From Altererythrobacter epoxidivorans (lineage in GTDB: Bacteria; Pseudomonadota; Alphaproteobacteria; Sphingomonadales; Sphingomonadaceae), in NCBI RefSeq assembly GCF_001281485.1, contig NZ_CP012669.1, positions 2,635,501-2,699,500 of the forward strand: a stretch of DNA of 64,000 bases. Direction: 5' to 3'. The position numbers were made by a program, and so were the translations under genes. Shown here piece after piece: positions 16,421 to 25,200 of the stretch; the first letter of the stretch is position 1; each line of letters opens with the position of its first letter. The notes under the pieces are model-generated. The model saw only the letters and a program-made list of their open reading frames with translations. It did no database searches and was not told the DNA's origin.

Positions 16421-17723
16421 ACCGCTTCGCATTGCGCTTGCCGGCCTCGGCACCGTCGGCGCCGGTGTCATCCGGCTGATCGAAACCAATGCGCGGCTGA
16501 TTTCCGCGCGGGCCGGGCGCGACATCGTGATAACCGCTGTCAGCGCCCGCGACCGGACCAAAGATCGCGGTGTCGACCTTGCACCCTATGCATGGGAAGA
16601 CGACATGACCGCGCTGGCGAAGCGTGACGACGTCGATGTCGTGGTGGAACTTGTCGGCGGGTCTGACGGACCGGCCCTGGCGCTGGCGCGGTCGGCCCTC
16701 GACGCGGGCAAGGCGCTGGTCACGGCAAACAAGGCCATGATCGCGCACCACGGCATTGCCCTTGCCGAAATGGCCGAGGCGAAGGAAGCCGCGCTCAAGT
16801 TCGAGGCCGCCGTTGCAGGCGGTATCCCGGTGGTGAAGGGCCTCAGGGAAGGCACATCCGCCAATGCGCTCGAGCGGATCTACGGCATCCTCAACGGCAC
16901 CTGCAATTACATCCTCTCGACAATGGAGGACACCGGCGCGGATTTCGGCGAAGTGCTCGCCGATGCGCAGCGGCTTGGATATGCGGAGGCCGACCCGACC
17001 TTCGACATCGAAGGTATCGATGCGGCGCACAAGCTCGCGATCCTTGCCGCAATCGGCTTTGGCGCCCGGATCGATTTCGAATCCGTGCGGACCACCGGCA
17101 TCACCCGGGTCAAGGCTGCCGATATCGCGCAGGCAGAGGCGCTGGGCTTCGTCATCCGCCTCATCGCGATGACCGATGTAGAGGAAGACGCGAACGGTGC
17201 GCCGCAGCTCCTCCAGCGTGTTCGCCCGTGCCTCGTTTCCAAGGACCACCCGCTGGCGAGCGTCGACGGGCCGACCAATGCGGTCGTCGCAGAAGGCAAT
17301 TTCTCGGGCAGGCTGCTGTTCCAGGGCGCGGGTGCAGGCGATGGTCCCACGGCCAGCGCAGTGGTCGCCGACATCATCGATATCGCCCGTGACGAGGTCG
17401 GTGCGCCGTTCTCGATTCCCGTGGCCCAGCTTGTCGCGATGGCGCCGCATGAACCGGGTCACCGGATGGAGCGGACCTACATCCGCTTCACCGTCGCCGA
17501 CCGGCCCGGCGTGCTGGCAGAGATTACCGCAGCAATGCGCGATGCGGGCGTTTCCATCGAAAGCCTGATCCAGAAAGGTCGCGCGGACGAAGGCGACGAA
17601 GTGCTGGTGGCCATGGTCACGCACGAAGGGCCCGAGCGCTGCATTCGCGAGGCGCTCGACCTGCTCGACGGTTCGGAAAGCCTTACGGCTCCGCCGCTGG
17701 TGCTGCCGCTGTTGCGGGACTAG
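16413..17723 (+). CDS. hom: homoserine dehydrogenase
   Basis: A 436-residue enzyme reducing aspartate semialdehyde to homoserine on the threonine/methionine branch. The N-terminal NAD(P)-binding motif ALAGLGTVGAGV, catalytic-domain signatures (VTANKAMIAHHG, AAVAGGIPVVKGLREG, NGTCNYILSTMED, EADPTFDIEGIDAAHK) and a C-terminal ACT domain (about 350-425, FTVADRPGVLAEITAAM) are all present. The ACT domain suggests feedback control by threonine. The start overlaps the thioesterase by 8 bases; the 3' end overlaps a convergent gene by 41 bases. Confidence 0.96.
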   Translation: MAEPLRIALAGLGTVGAGVIRLIETNARLISARAGRDIVITAVSARDRTKDRGVDLAPYAWEDDMTALAKRDDVDVVVELVGGSDGPALALARSALDAGKALVTANKAMIAHHGIALAEMAEAKEAALKFEAAVAGGIPVVKGLREGTSANALERIYGILNGTCNYILSTMEDTGADFGEVLADAQRLGYAEADPTFDIEGIDAAHKLAILAAIGFGARIDFESVRTTGITRVKAADIAQAEALGFVIRLIAMTDVEEDANGAPQLLQRVRPCLVSKDHPLASVDGPTNAVVAEGNFSGRLLFQGAGAGDGPTASAVVADIIDIARDEVGAPFSIPVAQLVAMAPHEPGHRMERTYIRFTVADRPGVLAEITAAMRDAGVSIESLIQKGRADEGDEVLVAMVTHEGPERCIREALDLLDGSESLTAPPLVLPLLRD

Positions 17724-18306
17724 CGCTGCCGGCGGGCCGCTCCCTCGGAGGGAGGCCCAGGACTTCGCGGCGAGCGCGTTCGATCTCTTCCGGAGAAATG
17801 TCGTCCTGGCCGAGCGGGGGCAGGCCGCGGGCAATGCGGTCCGCATCCGACCCGGGAGGCGCCTTGGGCAATGCGGTCACGTCGATCATCAGCGCCGGTT
17901 CTTTCGGGCAGGGCGGTATCAGGCACAACCCGCCGACGGTGGCCGGCCCCTTGAAAATGCCCTCGCCCGCGACGTCGGGCGTCTGCGGGTTGCCCTTGTT
18001 CATCGTTTCACGGGCATAGCGCTTGTGCGCCTCGTCCGATGTCACACCGCGAAACTGCCTCTGGTCCTGTTGCCGGCGGCAGACGATGATCTCGCCCGAG
18101 AGAATCGCGGCTTCTTCTTCCGCAGAGCAATCCTCCATCGGCGGCTGGGGGCCATACATGTCGTCGATGGTCGCGAGGATGTCGATCGAGGTAGAACCGT
18201 CCGCCGCGCGCGTTTCCGATCCTTGCGCCGAGGCTGGATTCGCGCCGACCAAAGCGGCTGCGACAAGGAAAACCAGGGCACTGATTCTGGTCCTGGTCAC
18301 TGCCAT
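17683..18306 (-). CDS. secreted protein of unknown function with paired cysteines
   Basis: A 207-residue protein from ATG 18306 with a signal peptide (ISALVFLVAAALVGANPASA). ATG 18327 would add seven residues. The mature region has MEDCSAEEEAAILSGEIIVC, a Cys-x(17)-Cys spacing seen in several small exported sphingomonad proteins, then GGLCLIPPCPKEPALMID with two more cysteines. The C-terminus is low-complexity Ala/Pro. Coding potential is supported by the signal peptide and conserved-looking cysteines, but no function can be assigned. Its 3' end overlaps the end of hom by 41 bases. Confidence 0.7.
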   Translation of the reverse strand: MAVTRTRISALVFLVAAALVGANPASAQGSETRAADGSTSIDILATIDDMYGPQPPMEDCSAEEEAAILSGEIIVCRRQQDQRQFRGVTSDEAHKRYARETMNKGNPQTPDVAGEGIFKGPATVGGLCLIPPCPKEPALMIDVTALPKAPPGSDADRIARGLPPLGQDDISPEEIERARREVLGLPPRERPAGSASPATAAAPAAEP

Positions 18307-18371
18307 GCTCGACAAGCCTGCCTCCATCGGTCTAAGCGCGCCTCACCTCACAGGAGGGGACTGAATCACCG

Positions 18372-19373
18372 ATGAACACCGATATCCTTGCAAAGAAGCC
18401 AAAGTCCAGTGACGCGCTCGACCGGGTGCTGGTTCTCGAAATGGTCCGCGTGACCGAAGCTGCGGCAGTCGCTGCCTCGCAGCTTGTCGGACGCGGCGAC
18501 GAAAAGGCCGCCGATGCCGCCGCTGTCGAAGCGATGCGCAAGGCTTTCGACGAGCTCTACATGGATGGCACCGTCGTCATCGGCGAGGGCGAACGCGACG
18601 AAGCGCCGATGCTCTACATCGGGGAAAAAGTCGGCGGCGCGCCGGGCAAGGGCCCCAAGATCGACATCGCGCTCGATCCGCTGGAAGGCACTACGATCAC
18701 GGCGAAGGCCGGTCCGAACGCGCTGGCCGTGCTCGCCGCTGCCGAAGAAGGCTGCCTCCTGAACGCGCCCGACACCTATATGGACAAGCTGGCGGTTGGC
18801 CCCGGCTATCCCGAAGGGATCATCGACCTCGCCAAGAGCCCGACAGAAAACGTCAAGGCGGTTGCTGCCGCCAAGGGTGTCGAACCTTCCGAAATCATCG
18901 TCTGCGTCCTCGATCGTCCGCGCCATGCAGACCTGATCGCCGAACTGCGCGGCATCGGTTGCGGCGTCGTCCTGATCGGAGACGGCGACGTTGCCGGCGT
19001 CATCGCGGTAACCGACGAAGACACCACGATCGACATGTACATGGGCCAGGGCGGCGCGCCTGAAGGCGTGCTTGCCGCAGCGGCGCTGCGCTGCGTCGGC
19101 GGCCAGTTCAACGGCCGTCTCGTCTTCCGCAACGAGGATGAAAAGGCCCGCGCCCGCAAATGGGGCATTCCGGACGAGGATTTCGACCGCATCTACAAGC
19201 TCGAGGAGCTAGCAAAGGGCGACTGCATCTTCGCAGCGACCGGCGTGACCTCAGGTTCGCTGCTCGAAGGCGTGAAGCGCAAGCGCGGCGGGCTGATGAC
19301 GACCGAAAGCGTCGTGATGCGTGCAAGCTCGGGCACCGTGCGCTGGATCAAGGGCGAACACCGCGTCGCCTGA
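18372..19373 (+). CDS. glpX: class II fructose-1,6-bisphosphatase GlpX
   Basis: A 333-residue enzyme removing the 1-phosphate of fructose-1,6-bisphosphate in gluconeogenesis. It shows the GlpX signatures VIGEGERDEAPMLYIGE (metal site), DIALDPLEGTT, and YMGQGGAPEGVLAAAALRC. Length is typical. AGGAGGGG at about 18351-18358 serves as an unusually distant ribosome-binding site for ATG 18372. A terminator-like hairpin follows immediately. Placement near hom is common in this group (recollection, not checked). Confidence 0.95.
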   Translation: MNTDILAKKPKSSDALDRVLVLEMVRVTEAAAVAASQLVGRGDEKAADAAAVEAMRKAFDELYMDGTVVIGEGERDEAPMLYIGEKVGGAPGKGPKIDIALDPLEGTTITAKAGPNALAVLAAAEEGCLLNAPDTYMDKLAVGPGYPEGIIDLAKSPTENVKAVAAAKGVEPSEIIVCVLDRPRHADLIAELRGIGCGVVLIGDGDVAGVIAVTDEDTTIDMYMGQGGAPEGVLAAAALRCVGGQFNGRLVFRNEDEKARARKWGIPDEDFDRIYKLEELAKGDCIFAATGVTSGSLLEGVKRKRGGLMTTESVVMRASSGTVRWIKGEHRVA

Positions 19374-19377
19374 CCGC

Positions 19378-19413
19378 AAAGTGGTCGCGGCTGATCCATC
19401 CGCGACACTTTTT
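19378..19413 (+). terminator. intrinsic terminator after glpX
   Basis: An AAGTG-G-TCGCGG / CCGCGA-CACTT stem with a one-base bulge and a 9-base loop is followed by TTTTT. It begins 5 bases after the glpX stop. Confidence 0.75.
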
Positions 19414-19509
19414 GCTGCTTCCTGTCCAAAACTGGCCCACGCGGTCTGTTGCAATCGCATGACTCTCGTCTAGGCGGGGGCAACAGCTGCAGTCAGGGAT
19501 TCGCTTCCA

Positions 19510-20445
19510 ATGAAGATCATGTCCGGCAATTCGAACCTGCCTCTCGCCCGTGCGGTCGCAGCCTATCTCGAGATGCCGCTGACCGACGCCAGCGTCCGGC
19601 GGTTCTCGGACGAGGAAGTGTTCGTCGAAATCCACGAGAACGTGCGCGGCGAGGACGTGTTCATCGTCCAGCCAACGAACTTCCCGGCAAACGACAATCT
19701 GATGGAACTGCTGATCTGCATCGACGCGCTGCGCCGTGCATCGGCCAAGCGCATCACTGCCGTCGTTCCCTATTTCGGTTATGCCCGGCAGGACCGGAAG
19801 CCCGGACCGCGCACGCCAATTTCGGCCAAGCTGGTGGCCAATTTGATCACCGAGGCAGGAGCCGACCGCGTGCTTGCAGTCGACCTGCACGCAGGCCAGA
19901 TCCAGGGCTTCTTCGATATCCCGACCGATAACCTTTATGCCGCGCCTGTCATGGCGGCGGACATTCAGGCGCGTTACGGCGACCAGGACCTGATGGTCGT
20001 CAGCCCCGACGTCGGCGGCGTTGTGCGCGCACGCGCGCTGGCCAAGCGGCTCGACAACGCTCCGCTCGCCATCGTCGACAAGCGCCGCGATCGCCCGGGC
20101 GAATCCGAAGTGATGAACATCATCGGTGACGTGACCGGTCGCCACTGCATCCTGATCGACGACATCGTCGATTCGGGCGGCACGCTGTGCAATGCGGCCG
20201 AAGCTCTGCTGGACCAGGGCGCTGCGAGCGTCGCGGCCTATATCACGCACGGCGTGCTGTCGGGCGGCGCGGTTGCGCGCGTCGACGGGTCCAAGCTGAA
20301 AGAGCTGGTGATCACCAACTCGATCCGACCGACCGAAGCGGCCGAGGCATCGGACAAGATCCGCATCCTCACCATCGCTCCGCTGATTGGCGAAGCGGTG
20401 CGCCGTATCGCCGACGAAAGCTCGGTTAGCTCGCTGTTCGATTGA
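19510..20445 (+). CDS. prs: ribose-phosphate pyrophosphokinase
   Basis: A 311-residue PRPP synthetase making PRPP from ribose-5-phosphate and ATP for nucleotide, His and Trp synthesis. Motifs: [20 protein letters not shown], the flexible-loop [35 protein letters not shown], and the PRPP loop [18 protein letters not shown]. Length is normal. It is preceded by the glpX terminator and a 96-base gap, so it has its own promoter. It converges with an AraC-type gene 42 bases downstream. Confidence 0.96.
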   Translation: MKIMSGNSNLPLARAVAAYLEMPLTDASVRRFSDEEVFVEIHENVRGEDVFIVQPTNFPANDNLMELLICIDALRRASAKRITAVVPYFGYARQDRKPGPRTPISAKLVANLITEAGADRVLAVDLHAGQIQGFFDIPTDNLYAAPVMAADIQARYGDQDLMVVSPDVGGVVRARALAKRLDNAPLAIVDKRRDRPGESEVMNIIGDVTGRHCILIDDIVDSGGTLCNAAEALLDQGAASVAAYITHGVLSGGAVARVDGSKLKELVITNSIRPTEAAEASDKIRILTIAPLIGEAVRRIADESSVSSLFD

Positions 20446-20487
20446 TCCGGCAGGGGGCGCCAGCCTCCGCCGACGGTCAAGGTCCCG

Positions 20488-21447
20488 TCAGTAGTCGCTC
20501 CTGAACCAGGGGCGCTTTTCTCCCGGTTTCAGGCGGTCGAGTTCTTCCAGCCGCCGCGCCTGGCGCTGTTCGAGCGTGAGCGTGATGAGCGGCCGCGGGC
20601 GGGCGCGGAATTTTTCCGGCGTCACCCCGAAGAATGACGCGAATTCGCGGATCAGGTGCGACTGGTCGAAATAGCGCAGCAGGATCTCTTCCTCCTCGCT
20701 TTCGTCCGCGACCCCGCAAATCAGGGCGGCCATGTCGAGCGCCCGCGCCCGCCGCATCACCGTGCGCGGGGTCAGGCCGAAATCGCGCTTCACGAGGCGT
20801 TCGAGCTGTCGCAGGCTGATGTTGTGCTGTTCGGCAAAATCGCCGAGCGATTGGGTCGGGTCCGCGAAGGCCGCCAGTTCGAAAGCCGAGGTGACCGGAT
20901 TGGGCGGGGCGGGATCATGTCGGTCGATATATCGGCGCAGCGCTTCTTCCAGCGCGAGATTCCAGTCTTCCGGCGAATACTCGTCGGAGAAAACATCCTT
21001 GATGTCGTCTGCCAGCACTCCGAAAATGTCGGTTCGTTCGATCCGGTCGGTCAGTTCATGGGCCGATCGGCCGGTCAGCGCATGAAAGGCACCGGCGCGC
21101 AGCCCGAAACCCGCCGACATGATATCGCCGGTGCACGATAACGGCATGAATTTCGATTGCTGGCCGAACTGCAGGACCTCGTGTTCGAAGCTGTCGTGGC
21201 CGTCGGCAGTCATCGCCGTCCAGCGTCCGTTGAATATGACGCGGGTGTAGAGGAGGTCATTGCACATCCCGCAGGCGACATGCGCGTTGGGATCGTTGGT
21301 CATCTTGGCCGAGACGAGCCGCGCAACCCACGGCTCCAGGTCAGGGGAAGGGGCGCGGTTTTCCGACAGAGGCATGCCGTCGCGCGACATGCCGGTCAGC
21401 GGCACGATGTGCTTGCGCCAAAGGTCCTCGTCGGGATTGTCAGACAC
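20488..21447 (-). CDS. AraC-family transcriptional regulator
   Basis: The C-terminal third carries two helix-turn-helix units of AraC type (SLGDFAEQHNISLRQLERLVKRD, then LRYFDQSHLIREFASFFGVTP). The N-terminal 200 residues include a Cys pair (HVACGMCNDLL) and do not match a sensor domain I recognise. The start is uncertain: GTG 21447 has AGGGGG 9 bases upstream and gives 319 residues; ATG 21501 or 21564 would lengthen it. It is the first of three AraC-type genes within 7 kb, but it is less like the other two than they are like each other. Confidence 0.85.
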   Translation of the reverse strand: MSDNPDEDLWRKHIVPLTGMSRDGMPLSENRAPSPDLEPWVARLVSAKMTNDPNAHVACGMCNDLLYTRVIFNGRWTAMTADGHDSFEHEVLQFGQQSKFMPLSCTGDIMSAGFGLRAGAFHALTGRSAHELTDRIERTDIFGVLADDIKDVFSDEYSPEDWNLALEEALRRYIDRHDPAPPNPVTSAFELAAFADPTQSLGDFAEQHNISLRQLERLVKRDFGLTPRTVMRRARALDMAALICGVADESEEEEILLRYFDQSHLIREFASFFGVTPEKFRARPRPLITLTLEQRQARRLEELDRLKPGEKRPWFRSDY

Positions 21448-21669
21448 GGCCCAGGCCCCCTGAAGAAAGCGAGCTGCAGGGCGACGAAATGCTTTCCGCA
21501 TGGAGGGCGCAGGCAATCGCAAATGGCCGCAAAGCATGCGGTCGCAGCAACCGTGAGGTCGCACGATTGTCTTCGCGGCCCATTGGGCTATGTGTCCCCA
21601 TAGTTTGCGATCGAAGGTATCCCAACTTCGTTTTCAGCGTCTTTTGTATCCTAAAAGTCACGGGAAGTC

Positions 21670-22500
21670 ATGGACCGAACCGACATTGAATGCGCCCTCC
21701 GCCTTGCCGACGCGGCAGGCTCTGCCATCCGCCCGCTTTTCCGCGGCGACTGGTCGCACGAACAGAAGAAGGACCGCACGTTCGTGACCGAGGCGGATCG
21801 CGCGGCAGAAGCGGCCATGCGCTCGATCATCGAAAAGCAGTTTCCGTCCGACGGCATCGTTGGTGAGGAATACGGCCTGCGCAACGAAGGCGCTGGCAGG
21901 CAGTGGGTGCTCGATCCGATCGACGGCACCACCAGCTTCATTGCCGGACGCCCGATCTTCGGGACCCTGATCGCGCTGCTGCAGGACGGCTGGCCCGTCC
22001 TTGGCGTGATCGACCAGCCGATCCTCAATGAACGCTGGGTCGGGGTGATCGGCGAAGGTACGACTTTCAACGGCAAGCCCGTGCGCTGCTCGCCTTGCGG
22101 CGAATTGTCGCAGGCGGTCCTGGCGACGACCACGCCGCACCAGTTTTCGGGCGACGATGTCGATGCCTTCATGGGCGTTGCGAAGGCGGTGGCAGAGCGC
22201 AAGATCATCTATGGCGGCGACTGCTACAATTACGCCCTGTGCGCGTCGGGCCATGTCGATCTCGTGGTCGAAGCCAATTTGCAGCTTTATGATTATGCCG
22301 CGTTAGTCCCGATCGTCGAAGGGGCCGGCGGCACGATGAGCGACTGGCAGGGTCACCCGCTCGATGCCGGAAGCGACGGAAGGGTGATCGCGCTCGGCGA
22401 TCCGGCACGTCTCGAAGACGTGCTCGAGGCGATGAGCGGTGTCGATCTCGACGATGGCCATCACCACGACCACGATCACAGGCACGATCACGGGCACTAA
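21670..22500 (+). CDS. hisN: histidinol-phosphatase, inositol monophosphatase family, with His-rich tail
   Basis: A 276-residue Mg2+-dependent phosphatase. Metal-site motifs are FVTEADRAAE, GEEYG, VLDPIDGTTSF and the C-terminal YDYAALVPIVEGAGG (the Asp of the third site). The sequence is closer to the HisN-type histidinol-phosphatases, which act in His synthesis, than to SuhB; this is a family-level judgement. The last 14 residues, GHHHDHDHRHDHGH, form an unusual His/Asp tail likely to bind Ni, Zn or Co. ATG 21670 is preceded by a 100-base gap after the AraC gene. Confidence 0.85.
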   Translation: MDRTDIECALRLADAAGSAIRPLFRGDWSHEQKKDRTFVTEADRAAEAAMRSIIEKQFPSDGIVGEEYGLRNEGAGRQWVLDPIDGTTSFIAGRPIFGTLIALLQDGWPVLGVIDQPILNERWVGVIGEGTTFNGKPVRCSPCGELSQAVLATTTPHQFSGDDVDAFMGVAKAVAERKIIYGGDCYNYALCASGHVDLVVEANLQLYDYAALVPIVEGAGGTMSDWQGHPLDAGSDGRVIALGDPARLEDVLEAMSGVDLDDGHHHDHDHRHDHGH

Positions 22501-22525
22501 GCCGCCGGCCGCTCGTTGGGCGCGC

Positions 22526-23284
22526 ATGGAAAGAACGATACTGATCACAGGCGCCGGTGCTGGCATCGGACGCGCCATTGTCCTGCATTTCCACGGGCTA
22601 GGCTGGAACGTTATCGGCCTCGACAAGGATGGCGAGGCACTGGACGAACTCCGCATGGCCCTGCCTGACCGGTCGCAAATGATAGATTGCGATGTTGGCG
22701 ATGAAGGCCAGGTGGGAAAGGCTTTCGAGCAGGTTTCGGACTATCTCGATGGGGCGGCACTCGACTGCCTCGTCAACAATGCGGGCATCGCCGACCCATA
22801 TTGCGGCCCGCTGGAGGATCTGTCGCTCGACCAATGGCAGGGCTGGATCGATGCCAGCCTGACAGCGGCTTTCCTGTGCAGCCGCGCGGCGCTGCCTCAT
22901 TTGCGGAAAGCCGAAGACGGGGCGGCCATCGTCAACATTTCCTCGACCCGCGCGGTCATGAGCGAACCCGAAACTTTCGCCTATGCAGCAGCCAAGGGCG
23001 GTCTTGATGCTCTGACCCATTCGATGGCGGTTACCCTCGGTCCGCAAATCCGGGTCAATGCGATCAGGCCGGGCTGGATCGAGACGCGCAACTGGCAGAA
23101 ACAGTCGAAGCGCGAAGAGGTCGAACATCGCGAAAAGGACAAGGGCCAGCATCCTGCCGGGCGTGTCGGCGAACCGCAGGACATTGCAGAGGCGGTCGAG
23201 TATCTTTGTCGCGCGGGCTTCGTGACCGGGCAGCATCTCAACATCGACGGCGGGATGACGGTCAAGATGATCTACGAGGAATAG
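22526..23284 (+). CDS. SDR-family oxidoreductase
   Basis: A 252-residue classical short-chain dehydrogenase/reductase. It shows the cofactor motif TGAGAGIG near the N-terminus, NNAG (NNAGIADP), the catalytic Ser in NISSTRAV, YAAAK with catalytic Tyr and Lys, and the C-terminal GFVTGQHLNIDGGM. The Asp after the second strand (VIGLDKD) favours NAD. The substrate is unknown. ATG 22526 is chosen because the cofactor-binding strand starts there; it lies 26 bases after hisN and may be cotranscribed. Confidence 0.9.
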   Translation: MERTILITGAGAGIGRAIVLHFHGLGWNVIGLDKDGEALDELRMALPDRSQMIDCDVGDEGQVGKAFEQVSDYLDGAALDCLVNNAGIADPYCGPLEDLSLDQWQGWIDASLTAAFLCSRAALPHLRKAEDGAAIVNISSTRAVMSEPETFAYAAAKGGLDALTHSMAVTLGPQIRVNAIRPGWIETRNWQKQSKREEVEHREKDKGQHPAGRVGEPQDIAEAVEYLCRAGFVTGQHLNIDGGMTVKMIYEE

Positions 23285-23385
23285 GATCCGAACGTTTCGA
23301 TTTCGCGCTTTCCTACCGCAGCTGACATCGGCAGCGATGACATGCCGCGTCCAGGCCCGAAAGGAAGGAGTTTCGCCTCATGGAC

Positions 23386-23403
23386 TGTGTTCCATGTGTT
23401 CCA
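23386..23403 (+). repeat. tandem 9-bp repeat in the rpmI leader
   Basis: TGTGTTCCA occurs twice in direct succession in the 267-base gap upstream of rpmI. The rest of that gap holds no gene; a CCTGGC/GCCAGG hairpin with a 10-base loop lies about 40 bases before rpmI and may belong to a leader of the ribosomal protein operon. Confidence 0.6.
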
Positions 23404-23551
23404 TCCAGTAGGATTTGGCGGGCGTCACAACGCTTGCAATTCCTGCCCAGATCGCTATCTCGCGCGCCTTCAACGACACGAATCAAGCTGCCGGCCTGGC
23501 GACAAGGGCTGCCAGGGCTGGTTGAGCGTGTCTCTGTACTAGGAGATGAAA

Positions 23552-23755
23552 ATGCCCAAGCTTAAGACCAAGAGCGGTGTGAAGAAGCGCTTCAAAATCA
23601 CCGCAACCGGCAAGGTCAAGCACGGTGTTGCTGGCAAGCGCCACCGCCTGATCAGCCACAATGCGAAGTATATTCGCCAGAACCGCGGAACTTCCGTGCT
23701 GTCCGAAGCGGACGTGAAGCACGTGAAGAAGTGGGCCCCCTACGGCCTCGACTGA
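23552..23755 (+). CDS. rpmI: 50S ribosomal protein L35
   Basis: A 67-residue basic protein with the L35 signature [20 protein letters not shown] and [18 protein letters not shown] 23552 is selected over ATG 23546 because AGGAG at 23541-23545 is then 6 bases away; the earlier ATG abuts it. The gene is first of the rpmI-rplT pair. infC is not immediately upstream, unlike many bacteria. Confidence 0.97.
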   Translation: MPKLKTKSGVKKRFKITATGKVKHGVAGKRHRLISHNAKYIRQNRGTSVLSEADVKHVKKWAPYGLD

Positions 23756-23781
23756 GCCCGCAAGTTTCCAGGAGATAGAAT

Positions 23782-24141
23782 ATGCCTCGCATTAAACGCG
23801 GCGTTACCACGCGCCAGAAGCACAAGCGGCTGCTCGAACAGGCCAAGGGCTATCGCGGTCGTCGCAAGAACACGATTCGCGTCGCTCGCCAGGCCGTCGA
23901 AAAGGCCGGCCAGTACGCCTATCGCGACCGCAAGGTTAAGAAGCGCAACTTCCGCGCCCTGTGGATCCAGCGCATCAACGCTGCCGTTCGCGCCGAAGGC
24001 CTGACCTATTCGCAGTTCATGCACGGCGCGAAGCTCGCCGGTATCGAACTCGACCGCAAGGTGATGGCCGATCTCGCCATGAACGAGGGCGCAGCCTTCA
24101 AGGCAGTGATCGCACAGGCGAAGAAGGCCCTTCCGGCCTGA
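23782..24141 (+). CDS. rplT: 50S ribosomal protein L20
   Basis: A 119-residue ribosomal protein that binds 23S rRNA early in 50S assembly. It shows [20 protein letters not shown] and [14 protein letters not shown], and ends near [10 protein letters not shown], all typical of L20. CAGGAGA lies 10 bases before ATG 23782. It is 26 bases after rpmI and is followed by a hairpin terminator. In many bacteria pheS follows directly; here a three-gene block intervenes. Confidence 0.98.
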   Translation: MPRIKRGVTTRQKHKRLLEQAKGYRGRRKNTIRVARQAVEKAGQYAYRDRKVKKRNFRALWIQRINAAVRAEGLTYSQFMHGAKLAGIELDRKVMADLAMNEGAAFKAVIAQAKKALPA

Positions 24142-24163
24142 TCTGATCGCCATACGAATTCGC

Positions 24164-24204
24164 GAAGGGCGTCGGGGCTTCGGCTTCGGCGCCCTTCTCG
24201 TTTG
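24164..24204 (+). terminator. intrinsic terminator after rplT
   Basis: A GAAGGGCG / CGCCCTTC stem encloses a GC-rich loop and is followed by TCGTTTG. It starts 22 bases after rplT and would end the rpmI-rplT transcript. Confidence 0.7.
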
Positions 24205-24237
24205 TAAATTCTCGACAAGTGTGTCTTACTGTCGGGT

Positions 24238-25140
24238 ATGACCGGGCATCAGGCGTCAGCACAGGGCGCGGCAAAACGATATGAGGTTCGCAGCAACTTC
24301 TTCGCACCACCTGCGCAATTCGACGGCTGCTTCACGTCCTTCTACCAGGCCATAATCGACGTCGATGATGGCGGAGTTCTCCACGACCACCTGCAGCCGG
24401 AATGGGCGAACCTCAGGTTCTTTTCAGGTTCCGTTCCGGTCTCCCAGGTGCCCGGCAAGCCAGAGCTGCGCGACGCGCGGTTCACGGCGACCGGCCCCAG
24501 CACGCTGCCGGTCAGGTTCGAGCTGGGCACATGCCGCATGTGGGGCATCGGGATACTTCCGCTCGGCTGGTCGCGGCTGCTCGACACCAATGCCAGCGAC
24601 GTTGTGAACATCATATGCGACGGGGCAGCGCACCCAGCGTTCAAGAAGTTCGCTCCGATGCAGGAGGTGCTCTGCGACGATAGCGTGCCCGACCAGCAGC
24701 AATTCGACTACATCGTCGAATTCATGAATGCTGCGATGCGGCCCAACCGCGACGAGGACAAGATCGTGCGCGTCCACCGGGCGATGGTCGACAGCAAGCT
24801 GACCAGCGTCGCCGATTTTGCCGATCTGTCAGGGATGAGCGTGCGGACGCTCGAACGGCTATGCCACCGCTACTTCGGGTTCTCGCCGAAACTGCTGATG
24901 CGGCGGCAACGTTTCATGCGCAGCCTCACCGACTTCCTTCTTCACGACGGGAAGAAATGGACCGAAGTGATGGACGACCATTATCACGACCAGGCGCAGT
25001 TCACGCGCGAGTTTCACGAATTCATGACAATGAACCCGTCGGACTATGCCGCTCTCGACCATCCCGTCCTGTCGGCCTTCATCAGGGCGCGGGCCAAGAT
25101 CTGGGGCTCTCCGGCCCAAACGCTCGACAAGCCAGGCTGA
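24238..25140 (+). CDS. AraC-family transcriptional regulator (paralog 1)
   Basis: A 300-residue regulator. Residues about 1-180 form a sensor-like domain; about 190-290 hold the AraC DNA-binding domain ([56 protein letters not shown]). It is clearly paralogous along its length to the gene at 26184: both share LHPEWGN-like (LQPEWAN), GIGxLPLGW and [18 protein letters not shown]. The ligand is unknown. It is the left arm of a block between rplT and pheS. Confidence 0.88.
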   Translation: MTGHQASAQGAAKRYEVRSNFFAPPAQFDGCFTSFYQAIIDVDDGGVLHDHLQPEWANLRFFSGSVPVSQVPGKPELRDARFTATGPSTLPVRFELGTCRMWGIGILPLGWSRLLDTNASDVVNIICDGAAHPAFKKFAPMQEVLCDDSVPDQQQFDYIVEFMNAAMRPNRDEDKIVRVHRAMVDSKLTSVADFADLSGMSVRTLERLCHRYFGFSPKLLMRRQRFMRSLTDFLLHDGKKWTEVMDDHYHDQAQFTREFHEFMTMNPSDYAALDHPVLSAFIRARAKIWGSPAQTLDKPG

Positions 25141-25200
25141 TACGAAAAGCGGACCGGCGCATGATGCACCGATCCGCCTGCGAGAACTTCCGGAAAAGTC

